Below, in pieces: positions 1 through 10,070 of a stretch of DNA of 64,000 nucleotides (positions within the stretch are counted from its first letter, which is position 1; every line of letters begins with the position of its first letter). The stretch lies in assembly GCA_023052935.1 (NCBI GenBank), contig CM041292.1, forward strand, positions 95,905,237-95,969,236. Reading direction: 5' to 3'. The notes under the pieces are model-generated. The model was not told the origin of the DNA. It was given only the letters and a program-made list of their open reading frames with translations, and made no database searches. Both the position numbers and the translations under genes were made by a program. The stretch is from Piezodorus guildinii (Eukaryota; Arthropoda; Insecta; Hemiptera; Pentatomidae).

Positions 1-512
1 GTGTATTAGATAATATTTTTTATAAAATCTTTAGCTATCCAACGGTATATTATACATCTATATTACTATTGTTGTGCTAAAAAACGCAAAAATTGAATAA
101 AAAGTTTTTTAGTACTTTTCTCTTTTAGTTGTTTATCAAATTCGCTCAACTTGCATATTTACCAACGGTAATAAGGTGATATTCCAATTTTTTTTTTTTT
201 TAAATCTACAGAATTAAACATACTTTAGAGGAAAAAAATATCGGCATTTAAGCCCTGTCAGACTATTTCAATCAGAATTCAACCTACATTATATTAAAGC
301 CCATCAAATTTTACATCGATATATAGAGTTTAATCAAAATCTTTAGAGCCGTTTTTGAGAAAATCGTAAAAAGGTGCAAAATGCGTGTTATAAAGTAGAT
401 CTTCCGGTCAGCTGATCTGGATGAAAATTTTTCCGTAACGTCTCGGGCGTATAGTTGTCTTAAATATGAAATTTCAGTTTCATAGCACTTTTAGTTTTCG
501 CCCGGGAGTTAC

Positions 513-560
<48 letters not shown>

Positions 561-692
561 CACACAGAACTTTTTTCGGGACTTGGTTATTTGGACTCAG
601 GGGACCCTAAAACGTGTATTTCCGTTGAAAACCATACGATCGCAATAATTTCCTTGCTATATATTTCATATATAGGTTAGTGAAAGTAATAT
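1..692 (+). repeat. R1 repeat family copy (truncated by window start)
   Basis: This is a non-coding repeat that recurs many times in the window. Recognisable blocks in order are a 'caacggtatattatac' motif, 'ccctgtcagactatttcaatcag', 'cgtaaaaaggtgcaaaatgc', 'acgtctcgggcgtatagtt', a CA run, a block beginning 'tcgggacttggttatttgg', and a terminal AT-rich hairpin followed by 'ggttagtgaaagtaa'. The terminal motif is the reverse complement of the start seen in inverted copies. No coding potential is visible; the 60-residue reading frame across the CA run is an artefact. It could be a MITE-like or other non-autonomous element, and its class is not established. Confidence 0.8.
514..566. repeat. (CA)n microsatellite inside R1
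   Basis: This is a nearly pure CA run with one 'gcac' interruption, sitting at the fixed internal position of the R1 repeat. Short CA or TG runs occur at the homologous position in other copies (around 27067-27115, 28930-28943 and 31810-31850), so the microsatellite is seeded by the element. Confidence 0.9.
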
Positions 693-940
693 ATAAATGC
701 CAATTTTATTGCAACTAAATGCCAGTTAGTTATTTTTTTGTATTTTACTATAGACGCTTTACCAGTAATAATACCCTAAGATTTCTTATCTTTCACTAAA
801 CTTACAAAAAAAAATACAAATAGCATTTTTTTTTTCAAATAAGCAAGCAGTCTTTTGCATTAAAACGTTCAAGAAAATTAATATGTTTAAAGTAATGAGA
901 AAAAAATTATAATTTCTGAATTTTTTTCATATATGAAAGA
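693..940. other. AT-rich spacer
   Basis: This is simple AT-rich sequence between the R1 copy and the Jockey insertion. I see no coding or structured feature in it. Confidence 0.6.
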
Positions 941-953
941 CCAATACCAATTC
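941..953. repeat. Target-site duplication, 3' side of Jockey element
   Basis: The 13-mer CCAATACCAATTC directly precedes the poly(T) start of the element and is repeated exactly at 5526-5538. Confidence 0.9.
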
Positions 954-1222
954 TTTTTTTTTTTTTTTTTATAATAATAACAATTTTTATTGAGAAAATT
1001 TTACAATCTGTCCCAATTTGGACATTAATAGTATTGCTGAATGATATCAAACATACTACATTCATACAATATTTACACAACATAAAATTACAATAAAATA
1101 TATACACAATAATGAATCAATACAAAAGTCAATAATTCACTTATACCTATATACACATACACACACTCATACATACATCACATTGAGTGGAGAATCTAGC
1201 CAGTGCTAGAACTCCAATATAT

Positions 1223-3907
1223 TTACAAAAGGTCGCGGGGCCACTGCCGTTTCAACCTTCTAGGTGGGTTGTATGGATGAGTGGAGCTGGATAGGGATTG
1301 AGCTAAAGGATTAGGATGATGAATGAGGTTCTGGTGGAATTTGGAAAATTTGGATGGAATTAGGTCTGAAATAAATGGAACATTAAGGTCGTGGTGCAAG
1401 GTATAATTGGAGACATAATAAGGAGCATTTACTATTGTACGGAGGACTTTGGATTGAAAGGATTGAATGCGTTTGATGTTAGAACGTTTAGCTGTCCCCC
1501 ACAGTTCAAGTCCGTAGGTCCAGATGGGCTTCAGTATTGTCTTGTAGATTAATAATTTGTTTTCAACTGTAAGTTCAGATTTTCTGTTGAGTAGTCGGTA
1601 TAACTGTCCGAATCGTCGGTTGAGTTCTTGTCTTTTAAGTCTTGTATGTGGGTTCCAAGTCAATCTTTTGTCTAACAGTAAGCCAAGATACCGGACTGTA
1701 TCTGAGAGAGGAATCGGCAATGAGTTGAAATAAACTGGCGGACAGGATTTTCGTCTAAGAGTAAAGGTTATGTGTTTACATTTGGCTTCGTTCACCTTTA
1801 CACGCCAGTTATTACACCAGTGTTCGATAAGGAAAAGGTGTCTCTGAAGGTTTAAGGATGCTGTTTCAGGATTGGAACTGGATGATAGGATGGCGGTGTC
1901 GTCTGCAAAAGTTGCCAGAAAGGTATCAGGATGTGTAGGAATATCAGCAGTGTAAAGGATGTAGAGGATGGGTCCCAAGACGCTGCCTTGAGGAACACCG
2001 GCCTCAACGGGATAAAGGTTAGAAAATTCTTCACCACAGCGAACTCGGAAGGAACGGTTCGAGAGATAGGATCGGAGAATGAGGTATAGGGACTGGGGTA
2101 AATGGGTTTTCAGCTTGAAGAGTAATCCAGTGTGCCATACCCGGTCAAAAGCTTGCGCAATGTCCAGAAACGCACCAGAACAATACTCTTTGCATTCAAG
2201 AGCTGAGGAAATATGGTCTACAACTCGGAGCCCCTGTTGAACTGTGGAATGCTGAGGACGGAATCCAAACTGATGGGAAGGAAGATTTTGAGATTCTAAT
2301 ATGGGTAGGATACGTTTTAGAAGAAGCCTTTCGAAGATTTTTGAGAGGATGGGGAGTAGACTAATAGGCCTGTAGGATGAAGTGTTGTTGGAAGGTTTAC
2401 CTGGTTTTAAAAAAAGGATGATGGTGGAATGTTTCCATAACAGAGGAAAATAGGTGGTGCGGAGGATGCAGTTATAAATATAAGTAAGGAATATAATAGC
2501 TTTCTGCGGAAGTTGTCGGAGGATCTGGGGAGTAAGGAGATCGTGTCCAGGAGATTTACGGAGAGTCAGTTTTTGGAGAAGATATTTGACCTCAGAGGGA
2601 TTAATAGCTTTAGGAGGTAGGGAAAGTGGAATCGGTGACATAAGAAAGTCTTGCACTTTTGCGGTGTGATTGATGTGGGATTCCGGGTGAGGAGTGAATA
2701 CTTTGGAGAGGTGTGTGGCGAATTCCTCGGCTTTATCTTCATCAGACGCAGCCCAGGAGTCATCACCACGTCGGAGAGGATGGGAAACATGATGGTATTT
2801 TAGGATCTTTTTCGTGACATTCCACAGGGAATTATCACGAGCTGATAGAGAGGAGAGGTAGGAATTAAAGGACTGGGAACGGAAGTTCGCCAACTCCCTC
2901 TTCAATTGTCTACAATAGAAGTTATAGGAGCGGCGATCTGTTGGGTGTCGGGTGCGCTGCCATAATGATCTTGCTCGGCGTTTGGTGTGGATAAGGTCTA
3001 TAATAGGTTGTGGAAAATGATTTTGGTCTGGATTTATATTGGAGTGTTTAGGAGAGGAAGCAGTCCAGACAGCTTGTTGGATGGCGGTGGTAAAGGAATA
3101 GACGGAATTATCTAGGTCATCTTGGGTTTTGAGGGTTACTCTGAGGTCAATATTATCGGTCAGGATTTGGCGGAAAAGGTTCCAGTTGACAGGGCCTCGG
3201 ATGAATGATGGTGGAATGGGTTTTGGAATTGGAGTGAGAGATACTTTTAGGATCAGTGGACTATGGTCTGAGGATAGTTCATCAAGGCGAGTTAAAGACA
3301 AGTTGAGAGAGCCTAATCCGCTGTGGATAAAGAAGTCGAGGATGTCAGGATTGCGGTTAGGATCGGTTGGCCAGTAGGTAGGGGAGTCAGGAGGCAGGAT
3401 ATTAAAATTTTGGGAGTTGAGGGCAGACAGCAAATTTCGTCCCCGAGAATTCGTGGTTCTGGAACCCCACTGCTGATGCTTGGCGTTTAAGTCTGCACCC
3501 AGAATGAAACGATTTCCTAAGGAATCCAGGAAGGATACAAATTCAGAATTGGAAATGGAATGTTTAGGAGGGCAATATGCAGATGTGAGGGTTACCGGAA
3601 AGGAAAAAGTCTTGATTACTATGGATGTGGCTTGTAGGAAATCATAGGTGGGAAGTGGGAGTAAATGATGAGAGAGGGATTGGTGGACAATGATAGCAGA
3701 ACCGGCATGGGCTTTACCGTCTGGGTGGTCAGTACGGTATGTCATGTATTGCGGTATTTTGAAGTACTGTTTAGTCGTTAGTCTTGTTTCAGTTATAAGT
3801 GCAACATCGATTGTTTTGTCTTGCAACAACGCTGTCAGTTCGTCAGTATGATTTCTAACACCATTCGCATTCCAAAGGAGAATGGATAAGGAGTTAGGTG
3901 AAGTCAT
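1223..3907 (-). CDS. Jockey ORF2: APE endonuclease + reverse transcriptase
   Basis: This 894-residue frame encodes the LINE polyprotein that nicks target DNA and reverse-transcribes the element RNA. The N-terminal apurinic-like endonuclease shows WNANG (12-16), an ETRL motif (40-43), GADLNAKHQQWG (137-148) and SDHSPL (213-218). The reverse transcriptase shows RKSPGHD (450-456), YRPISLLP (512-519), QFGFRPQHS (546-554), the first catalytic aspartate in DIAQAFD (582-588), GVPQGSVLGP (637-646) and the catalytic FADD (667-670). A conserved C-terminal region follows, with WTYGLELWG and PPRRLKRQWPRDLL at the very end. No stop or frameshift is present. The ATG touches the ORF1 stop in the arrangement TAAATG, which suggests coupled or reinitiated translation as in other two-ORF LINEs. 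No RNase H domain is seen. Confidence 0.95.
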   Translation of the reverse strand: MTSPNSLSILLWNANGVRNHTDELTALLQDKTIDVALITETRLTTKQYFKIPQYMTYRTDHPDGKAHAGSAIIVHQSLSHHLLPLPTYDFLQATSIVIKTFSFPVTLTSAYCPPKHSISNSEFVSFLDSLGNRFILGADLNAKHQQWGSRTTNSRGRNLLSALNSQNFNILPPDSPTYWPTDPNRNPDILDFFIHSGLGSLNLSLTRLDELSSDHSPLILKVSLTPIPKPIPPSFIRGPVNWNLFRQILTDNIDLRVTLKTQDDLDNSVYSFTTAIQQAVWTASSPKHSNINPDQNHFPQPIIDLIHTKRRARSLWQRTRHPTDRRSYNFYCRQLKRELANFRSQSFNSYLSSLSARDNSLWNVTKKILKYHHVSHPLRRGDDSWAASDEDKAEEFATHLSKVFTPHPESHINHTAKVQDFLMSPIPLSLPPKAINPSEVKYLLQKLTLRKSPGHDLLTPQILRQLPQKAIIFLTYIYNCILRTTYFPLLWKHSTIILFLKPGKPSNNTSSYRPISLLPILSKIFERLLLKRILPILESQNLPSHQFGFRPQHSTVQQGLRVVDHISSALECKEYCSGAFLDIAQAFDRVWHTGLLFKLKTHLPQSLYLILRSYLSNRSFRVRCGEEFSNLYPVEAGVPQGSVLGPILYILYTADIPTHPDTFLATFADDTAILSSSSNPETASLNLQRHLFLIEHWCNNWRVKVNEAKCKHITFTLRRKSCPPVYFNSLPIPLSDTVRYLGLLLDKRLTWNPHTRLKRQELNRRFGQLYRLLNRKSELTVENKLLIYKTILKPIWTYGLELWGTAKRSNIKRIQSFQSKVLRTIVNAPYYVSNYTLHHDLNVPFISDLIPSKFSKFHQNLIHHPNPLAQSLSSSTHPYNPPRRLKRQWPRDLL

Positions 3908-5128
3908 TTAAGGATTTTTCAAGGCAGGGATTAGATTCGATACTAGATTTGTAAGGAGTGATATAAGCGGCATAACAAGAGATTTGATTTCGGAGATGAA
4001 CGATGTCATTAGACTGGTAAGATCTGTGACGTTTGATGGTGGAGGGATATGAGAAATTTGATGTTGAGGAGTTTTTTGAAGATTAGGTAAACTTTGAGGG
4101 ATAGATTCTTGTACAATAGATTGAGAATGTTGAGGAAAATGTTGTTCCGGTAGTGCCTCGACTTCATGATTCTGGTTACCACCTCCAAGCAAGTGGGCAA
4201 ATGACACGTTAGAATTTACAAGTTTTGATGGTTCTCTTCTGCTTCTGGTTGGTACAGCTGTTTCATTCGGATCCTGAGGTTTTTGGTATCTGGTTCTGAG
4301 TTTCTTGTAGATTTCACATCCCTTGTAGTTAGCCGGGTGGTCCTTGAGGCACAGAGCACATACAGCGGGTGCTGATCTTGATCTTGTACATTGTTCTGTT
4401 TTATGCTGTTCACCGCATTTCACACAGCGTGGTATGTGATGGCAATAACTTTTGGTATGACCATATGCCTGACAGTTATGGCACTGGACTATTTCTTTCT
4501 TTGTGTAAGGTTTTTCAACTTTTACACGGGTATAGTACAGTCTGCTGAGGTCATAGATTTTTTCGACTCCTGCTGATGGTTCCAAGTCCACGAAGAATAG
4601 AGGCAGTGGACTTTTATCTTTTAGAACGTTGGTGACTTGCCTCACTTGGAATCCTAATTCTGTCAGTTCTTCTTTGATTGCTTCAACGGGTGTTGAGGAA
4701 TGTAGGTTTCTGATTACGACCCTTAATGCTCTCTCTTGGCGCAGCTGATAAGTATGAAAGTCAGCTTTGGTCTCAGTCAGATATTTTACAATCTTTCTGT
4801 AGGTTTCAGCAGTAGTCGGAGATATTTTAGTATCATTGGTTCTACTTATACAATAATAACTATTAGGATCTGTTACTTTGTTTAAATGCGCACACATCAG
4901 TTTAAAATTTTTAATATTTTTAACAAATATTGGTGGAGGTAGTGGTTCTCTGGGTATAGGAGAAGATTCCATGGTTTCTTTTTCATTTTGGAGGATCTGA
5001 AATGGATTCGGTGTAAAAAACGGAGATTCATCAGTTATTCCTTGTGATGATGTGCTGGGCTGTGGTTCAGAACCTAATGAGGTAGCTGACGCGGTCGCTG
5101 GTGGAATCATTTTTTTTATTTTGTTCAC
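3908..5128 (-). CDS. Jockey ORF1: gag-like nucleic-acid-binding protein
   Basis: This is the gag-like protein that coats element RNA. A basic and Ser/Pro-rich N-terminus is followed by a globular region and then zinc knuckles. The first is CHNCQAYGHTKSYC, the second starts CVKCGEQHKTEQC, and a third cysteine cluster starts CALC. After that come a Gln/Pro-rich stretch and a hydrophobic C-terminus. The frame as drawn opens with GTG at 5128, which is not a normal eukaryotic start; its first ATG is at 5110. An upstream ATG at 5202-5204 opens a basic Ser/Lys/Arg-rich frame (MSSKSASKRSRS...) that enters the same gag only if one base is skipped in the A8 run at 5110-5117. The true N-terminus is therefore either Met at 5110 or, more likely for the family, the frame-split upstream segment. 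Confidence 0.88.
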   Translation of the reverse strand: MNKIKKMIPPATASATSLGSEPQPSTSSQGITDESPFFTPNPFQILQNEKETMESSPIPREPLPPPIFVKNIKNFKLMCAHLNKVTDPNSYYCISRTNDTKISPTTAETYRKIVKYLTETKADFHTYQLRQERALRVVIRNLHSSTPVEAIKEELTELGFQVRQVTNVLKDKSPLPLFFVDLEPSAGVEKIYDLSRLYYTRVKVEKPYTKKEIVQCHNCQAYGHTKSYCHHIPRCVKCGEQHKTEQCTRSRSAPAVCALCLKDHPANYKGCEIYKKLRTRYQKPQDPNETAVPTRSRREPSKLVNSNVSFAHLLGGGNQNHEVEALPEQHFPQHSQSIVQESIPQSLPNLQKTPQHQISHIPPPSNVTDLTSLMTSFISEIKSLVMPLISLLTNLVSNLIPALKNP

Positions 5129-5204
5129 GGCGGGGTCTCTGTTTTGTGGGAGACGAGTTAGAACCTGCAGATCTAGATCTTTTACTTGCAGACTTTGAGG
5201 ACAT
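5110..5204 (-). pseudogene. Frame-split N-terminal segment of Jockey ORF1
   Basis: An ATG at 5204-5202 starts a basic frame (MSSKSASKRSRSAGSN..., then PTKQRPRREQNKK) that runs into eight consecutive A residues. Beyond the run this frame continues only about a dozen codons past the start of the gag frame before a stop. A one-base shift within the A run joins it exactly to the gag frame, at KK followed by MIPPATA. This looks like an insertion in a homopolymer, or a slippage site. The basic content would suit a nuclear localisation or RNA-binding tail. Confidence 0.65.
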
Positions 5205-5525
5205 GACTTGATGAAAATATCTCATTGATTAAGAAAATAATAATAATAAATAAATAATGAGATAAGAATTAAAGATAAAAGAAAGATAATTAAAAGAAAA
5301 GCAAGCCCGAGCTTGCCGAGCTAGCGGCAATCAGCTGATCAGTGACCCTTCTTTCACTTTTTCGTGATTGTACAAAGTAAATTATAACTTTGCTTACCGA
5401 AACTTCTCCAATATTCACTGCCGTAATATTCCTTAGGTCTAGTGATGTTCTCCAGACTGAATTCTAGCGAATTCCTACTGAAAAAAGCAAAAATCTGAGA
5501 GACGATGTAACGTATGACTGTTATC

Positions 5526-5538
5526 CCAATACCAATTC
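5526..5538. repeat. Target-site duplication, 5' side of Jockey element
   Basis: This is an exact copy of the 13-mer found at 941-953, next to the outermost 5' base of the minus-strand element. Confidence 0.9.
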
Positions 5539-6530
5539 AAAAAAGAAATATTTCTAGAGTATCTAACAGCACCAGGTTTAAATTCCAACATAACCAAACA
5601 TGGAATCACTAAAGTATTGTCAAAACCTATATATTTTAATATAGAAATCCCAATGCTCCCTTATTTTCATTGTTATTGACACCATTAGCAAGAAGTCTGT
5701 GTCTTGAACTGATTAATACATTAGTCTTACAATCAGAGGAGTTCTGGAGTATCAATGTTGTCCAAAGATATTCATTAACTTTTGATTTTATTTAACTATT
5801 CAGCACGTGCAACTATGTTGTACAAACATGTTTCACACGTGTCTACTTAGATAGCCATCAGGTGGAATAAACATAGAGATGAGATATTTTATTCTGTAAG
5901 AAGGCAATCAGGCGACAATATTCTGGTTGCTGTCGAATACCCGGGATGGGATTAATGGTCAGGAGCGGGGATTCTACCCCCTCCCCCAATTTACGACCCG
6001 GGTATATAAGCAACCCGTTCCCAAGCAATTCCTTGGATCATTAACTTCGGCAACCTCACGTCGGGCTGCCCCTAGGACAGGATCCCAACCCTATAAAATG
6101 TAAAGTAGGTCAATCGCTATCAGCTCCTTGCCGAGCTTATCCTTTATCTAGTTATAGTTTAACCAAAAACTAGATCAAGAATTAAACAATAGATCATAAT
6201 AAAATTATAATGACTTAATAACGAAAAAAAACAATTAAAAAAATCAGGAAACATTATTTTAACGACTTAATAAAAATCGAAGAAATGCACTGTAGCTATA
6301 TTTTGTAACTTTATAATATTAGCATATTACTGCATTTATGTGTTTTTTTTTAAACTTAAATTATTTTTCATTTTTAAATATATGGTTCAGATTAGGGTTC
6401 TCTGTTATTTATAATTATAATAAGCCTATATAATTAACCAATGAAAAAACAAAACATACTTCCTCCATCAAAATATGAAGCCTCAATTTTTAAGATACAT
6501 AAAACCCAAATAACGAATAAAAATCCTTCT
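5539..6530. other. Intergenic block with GC-rich, TATA-containing segment
   Basis: This stretch is mostly AT-rich, but 5930-6110 is clearly more GC-rich than its surroundings. That part contains TATATAAG at 6003-6010, a near-symmetrical 'acccgggat...gacccgggta' pair and a 'tcattaac' initiator-like site about 35 bases downstream of the TATA motif. No reading frame follows directly. It may be a host core promoter or the promoter part of an unrecognised LTR. Confidence 0.35.
6003..6043 (+). promoter_or_regulatory. Candidate core promoter (TATA box + initiator-like)
   Basis: TATATAAG at 6003-6010 is followed by 'tcatta' at 6038-6043, roughly the spacing of a TATA box and initiator. A 'cggcaacctcacgtcgg' stretch lies downstream. 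Support comes only from motif spacing within a GC-rich island. Confidence 0.25.
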
Positions 6531-8500
6531 TTTCCGTAGTCCGAGGCTTTACGAAATTTAGCTAAAAAAATAACAGGGCAATTAACCATGATCCTAACAC
6601 TATAATTTTTCCTTTAAAAATTCCACATTTCCTACACCTTGGAAAACTGCTTTAATTCGTCCATTAAATAAAATTTCAAAACCATCCTCACCGTCTGATT
6701 TCCGTCCCATTTCGCTCCTTTCTAATCTTTCGAAACCCCTGGAACGCCTTGCACAAAACCAATTATCAATTTTTTTAGAAGAACGTACCCTTATTGATCC
6801 TCTCCAATCCGGCTTCCGACCTGGTTATTCAACACAGTCCGCTCTCCTAAAAATAACGCACGACCTCCAATCCGTCATTGAACACCAAAAACTAACCATC
6901 CTAATCCTTCTACATTTATCTAAACCTTTCGATACAGTTGACCATAATATCCTCCTTGCCAAACTACAAAATCTTCCTTTATCCAACAGCTGGTTCAAAT
7001 CCTTCCTCTCCGAACGCTCACAATATGTAGTTGTACCAGGTCAACCTCCTTCCAAGACTTTACACATGTCCTGTGGTGTTCCTTAGGGATCATCACTATC
7101 CCCCACCTTATTTGCAGTATACATTAATGACCTTCCTCTACGCATCCAACATTCCCAATACCATATCTATGCTGATGATGTTCAAATGTATCTATCCTTT
7201 CCTCCTTCCGACCTATTACTAGCCACAGAGATGCTTCAAGAAGATTTGAATCGAATCAGCATTTAGGCAGCTGAGAACAAGCTCAATTTGAACGCTGAGA
7301 AGACCAAGGCAATTGTAATAGGTTCCAATCCCCTCCTTAAGACCCTTCCATCGATTCCTACTCTGTTTCTGAATAACAATCCAATACAATTCCATCAATC
7401 CGTTAAAAACCTCGGCACCACCTTTGATCAAACCCTTTCCTAGAAAAACCATGTTACCGAAATCTCCCATCGTACATTTTCCACATTAAAACTTCTGAAT
7501 CATCTACGTCCTCTCTTTCCAGTAGAAACCCGTAACCTTTTGGTTAGCTCCTTAATATTTCCCCACTTTGACTATTGCTGTGCGGTGTATAAGGGTGTCT
7601 CTTGGGATCTCGAGGAAAAACTAAAACGAATGTTTAATTGCTTTGTACGTTTCATCTTTAGGATATCCAAAGACACTTCTGTCACCCGACTTTACAAAGA
7701 GTTAAAGTGGCTTTACCCCTCCTTCCGCCGTAAGTACTTCCTAGTATCCTTCCTCTACCAAGTAATCTAATCCCGACGTCCGTTCTACATCTCTGATCTC
7801 CTTAAATTCAAATCCTCCGTTCGTTCCCGTAACACGCGCTCGCGGCCTTCTGATCTGTATATAACGCCCCATCGATCCACAGCTTTCGATAGATCATTCT
7901 TAATCTGATCCGCATCTCTATGGAATTCCATCCCTTCCAACATCCGTAACTCCCAAACTCTTTCAAGATTTAAATCCCGTCTATTCAGCCATTTCCTGTC
8001 AATCCAATTCTCCAATAATCCCAATTAGATCCTAATTTCAGGGAAAATCAACAAATAAAGCAGACAGATACGTTTATTTAACATTCATGGATACATTCCC
8101 AGCAAATATTTTTCGAAAAGATTATCTTTTCAAAGATGAAATATTAGATCACATATAATTTTACAAACATATAAAAGCATTGTATTTTTTTTTAACTGTA
8201 TATTTTTAATTTTTCTTTATAATATTATTGTACTTTTAATTATATGTTATTATCTGTCTTCATTTTAACATATAGATATATTTTTATTTATATTTTTCTT
8301 GTTTTTACATTTTATTAGATGTTGTCTTTTGAATTATTTTATTGTTTCATCTTATTAATTCAATTCTGTTGTTATTTTTACTTATATTTATATTTTTAAT
8401 TATTTTACTCTAAGACTCTAGTCTTAAGACCCTTGTTTATTTCCTGTAATATTATTCTTAAGGTACTCGTCCCAGAAAAAATAAAGAATTATTATTTTAA
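6530..8500 (+). mobile_element. Degenerate CR1/L2-like LINE (ORF2 3' part + 3' UTR)
   Basis: This is a 5'-truncated LINE. It retains the reverse transcriptase core, the C-terminal region and a 3' UTR ending in a short ATT-type tail near 8486-8500. The last ~100 bases ('actctaagactct', 'gtaatattattcttaag', 'ccag...aata...gaattatt') match, in inverted orientation, the 3' end of the ORF1-only element at 40172-41946. That places both in one family. The AATAAA-like 'aataaagaatta' precedes the tail. Confidence 0.8.
6560..8030 (+). pseudogene. CR1/L2-like reverse transcriptase pseudogene
   Basis: In the + strand frames one can read SDFRPISLLSNLSK, then LQSGFRPGYSTQSALLK, a first catalytic region with LSKPFDTVDHNIL, CGVP*GSSLSPTLFAVYINDLP, and an intact HIYADDVQMYL catalytic box. 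The thumb and C-terminal region follow (FPHFDYCCAVY, FVRFIFRISKDTSVTRLY, SRRPFYISDLL, SLWNSIPSNIR). Several in-frame stops are present, for example within the P*GS motif, after NRISI and after TLS. The first catalytic aspartate region reads LLHLSKPFD where DFSKAFD is usual, so the enzyme is dead. The endonuclease domain and ORF1 are absent. The C-terminal signature resembles CR1/L2-type elements, not Jockey. Confidence 0.82.
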
Positions 8501-9109
8501 ATATTTTAATTCAATCAGCCAGTGGTAGAACCCAATCAAAAGTTTCAAAAATAATTTTTTTTTAAATCCGTCTGCAAAAAAAAAATAAATGAACCATTTT
8601 TTTGTTATCACTATCCGATAGAGAATTGCATTTCGCAAAAAAAAAAAAATTGAAATAAGCTAAAAATTTACAGAAATATATCATTAAAATGAGACAGTAT
8701 AGTTTGTTCCAAATTCTTTTAGCTGTTTGATTACTTGAAAACTATACATATAAAGTAATTACCATCACAGCTATGTAATACGATAAAATATAACTATCAG
8801 AAAATAATCAAACATTGTTTAATAATTGTAATAATTGCATTTATATTACTTATTATAATAGATTCTAATCTTATACTCATCAGAGTTTGATCTGATACTG
8901 AAATAAGATGTGGTAAATGTGATGTAAAGGTAATGGAATATGACGAATTTATTTTAAATGATATTGAATAATTCATTGATAAGATACTATTTCAAGTTAT
9001 GTACCTGAAGATGAGGCAAGGCCTCGAAAAATTTCACACCAGATAATATAATATAATTATTATACATAAGAAATTTAAGTCAAAAGAGAAGTTCCATTGT
9101 TTAAGTAAT
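8501..9109. other. AT-rich spacer
   Basis: This is low-complexity AT-rich sequence with several A runs. I see no gene or recognisable element in it. Confidence 0.6.
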
Positions 9110-9437
9110 TGGTGTCCACAATTAGGGCAGCTTCAGCAGGAGTACCTCAAGGGTCAGTTCTCACTCTACTCCTTTATATAAATACTCATACAACATGCTA
9201 ATCAGCACCGAAACTCTCTCAGCGACGTATCCGGACGACCTACATTCTTCAATCATACACAGGTCACCTAGACATCACAACACTACCTAACACAACTTCA
9301 TTTTGGAAAATTCGATTAAACCAAGACAAATCCCAACAAATTACTTTTAGTCTCCGACATAAAACCTGCTTACCAGTATATCTTAACAACATCCCACAAC
9401 AATTCCACAGACTGACAAAATAAAATATCTTGGTTTT
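9110..9437 (+). pseudogene. Jockey reverse transcriptase fragment
   Basis: A short decayed piece of a Jockey-type RT. AGVPQGSVL is readable at about 9135-9165, and later QDKSQQITFSLRHKTCLPVYLNN corresponds to the segment after the catalytic box of the intact ORF2 at 1223-3907. The FADD box itself is lost. It is cut by the SINE-like repeat that begins at about 9438. Confidence 0.7.
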
Positions 9438-9690
9438 CTGTAGCATGGTGGTTAGCATAACAGCCTCCTATGCCCAGGGTCCCGGTTGTAAACCCGCAGG
9501 TGGCACAAGGATTTTTGGGAGGATGGGAGTAAGAAATTCTTAGTTATGCCGTCCTTCGGAGGGGACCTTAAAAGGTTGTCCCGAGCCTGTGCGATGTCAG
9601 GTACTCGTTAAAGATCCATATCCTAATTAAAGCTGATTAGGCAAAATTTAGGACTCGCACTGTAGCATCGACCAATTAGCCATAAAGGGA
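9438..9690 (+). repeat. tRNA-derived SINE family A, copy 1
   Basis: The head contains a pol III A-box-like TAGCATAACAG and a degenerate B box (ggttgtaaaccc). The body includes 'ccgtccttcggaggggacc', 'gagcctgtgcgatgtcagg' and 'actcgttaaagatcc'. The same head and body occur at 46833-47099 (minus), 51545-51772 (minus), 52960-53187 (plus) and 20786-20957 (minus), so this is a dispersed family. It lies directly after a Jockey fragment. Confidence 0.75.
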
Positions 9691-9807
9691 CTTTACATAA
9701 ATAATCAACACACTACTACAAAACATAGCAACAACTAGCGTACCGAACAACACTTGCAGAAGGCTGAATGATGACACTGATTGATAGGTATGACACTGAT
9801 TCATTAG

Positions 9808-10005
9808 GGGTCGGGTTGGCCGAGATGGTTAGCACGCGTTGCCTAGCTACCAGATGACCAATATCTTGAAACCAAAAATTACGAATTCAACTCTCGGAAC
9901 CGGGGACTTTTTTTTATCTCGGCATTAATCCCCCGTCCTCATCCCCTGGTCCGAGAAACCCCCGTATAGCCTTCAAAGGCGAAGTAGGGGTGGAAAAAAA
10001 ATAAT
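9808..10005 (+). repeat. tRNA-related SINE-like repeat, type C
   Basis: The head reads TGGCCGAGATGGTTAGCACG, close to a Leu/Ser-type tRNA D-arm and A box, with a B-box-like 'gaattcaactctcgg' about 70 bases later. The body is GC-richer ('cccccgtcctcatcccctgg') and ends in an A-rich tail (ggtggaaaaaaaataata). The anticodon arm does not fold into a good tRNA, so a SINE-like repeat is more likely than a functional tRNA gene. Confidence 0.55.
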
Positions 10006-10070
10006 AGGTATGAATAAAAAAAATAAAAAAATAATTTGTAAATTATCAAAAGTAGCTGGTGATAATCTAC

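Larger units (their letters stand above)
954..5525 (-). mobile_element. Full-length Jockey-clade non-LTR retrotransposon
   Basis: The element reads on the minus strand: a 5' leader (about 5205-5525), ORF1 gag-like protein, ORF2 endonuclease/reverse transcriptase, a 3' UTR with an AATAAA signal (986-991) and a poly(A) tail (T run 954-970). A 13-bp direct repeat, CCAATACCAATTC, lies at 941-953 and 5526-5538 and is a perfect target-site duplication. This duplication, the poly(A) tail and the uninterrupted 894-codon ORF2 indicate a complete, recent insertion by target-primed reverse transcription. Related but decayed copies occur elsewhere in the window (9110, 12180, 13930, 15330, 16220, 21176, 29120, 30946). 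Clade assignment rests on the ORF1 zinc knuckles, APE-type endonuclease and lack of RNase H. Confidence 0.93.

Noticed and set aside
466..648. 60-residue frame with Thr-His repeats
   Set aside because: It is a translation of the CA microsatellite inside the R1 repeat.
9808..9900. Possible functional Leu/Ser tRNA gene
   Set aside because: Only the D-arm/A-box region fits. The anticodon and T arms do not fold and the body continues as a repeat.
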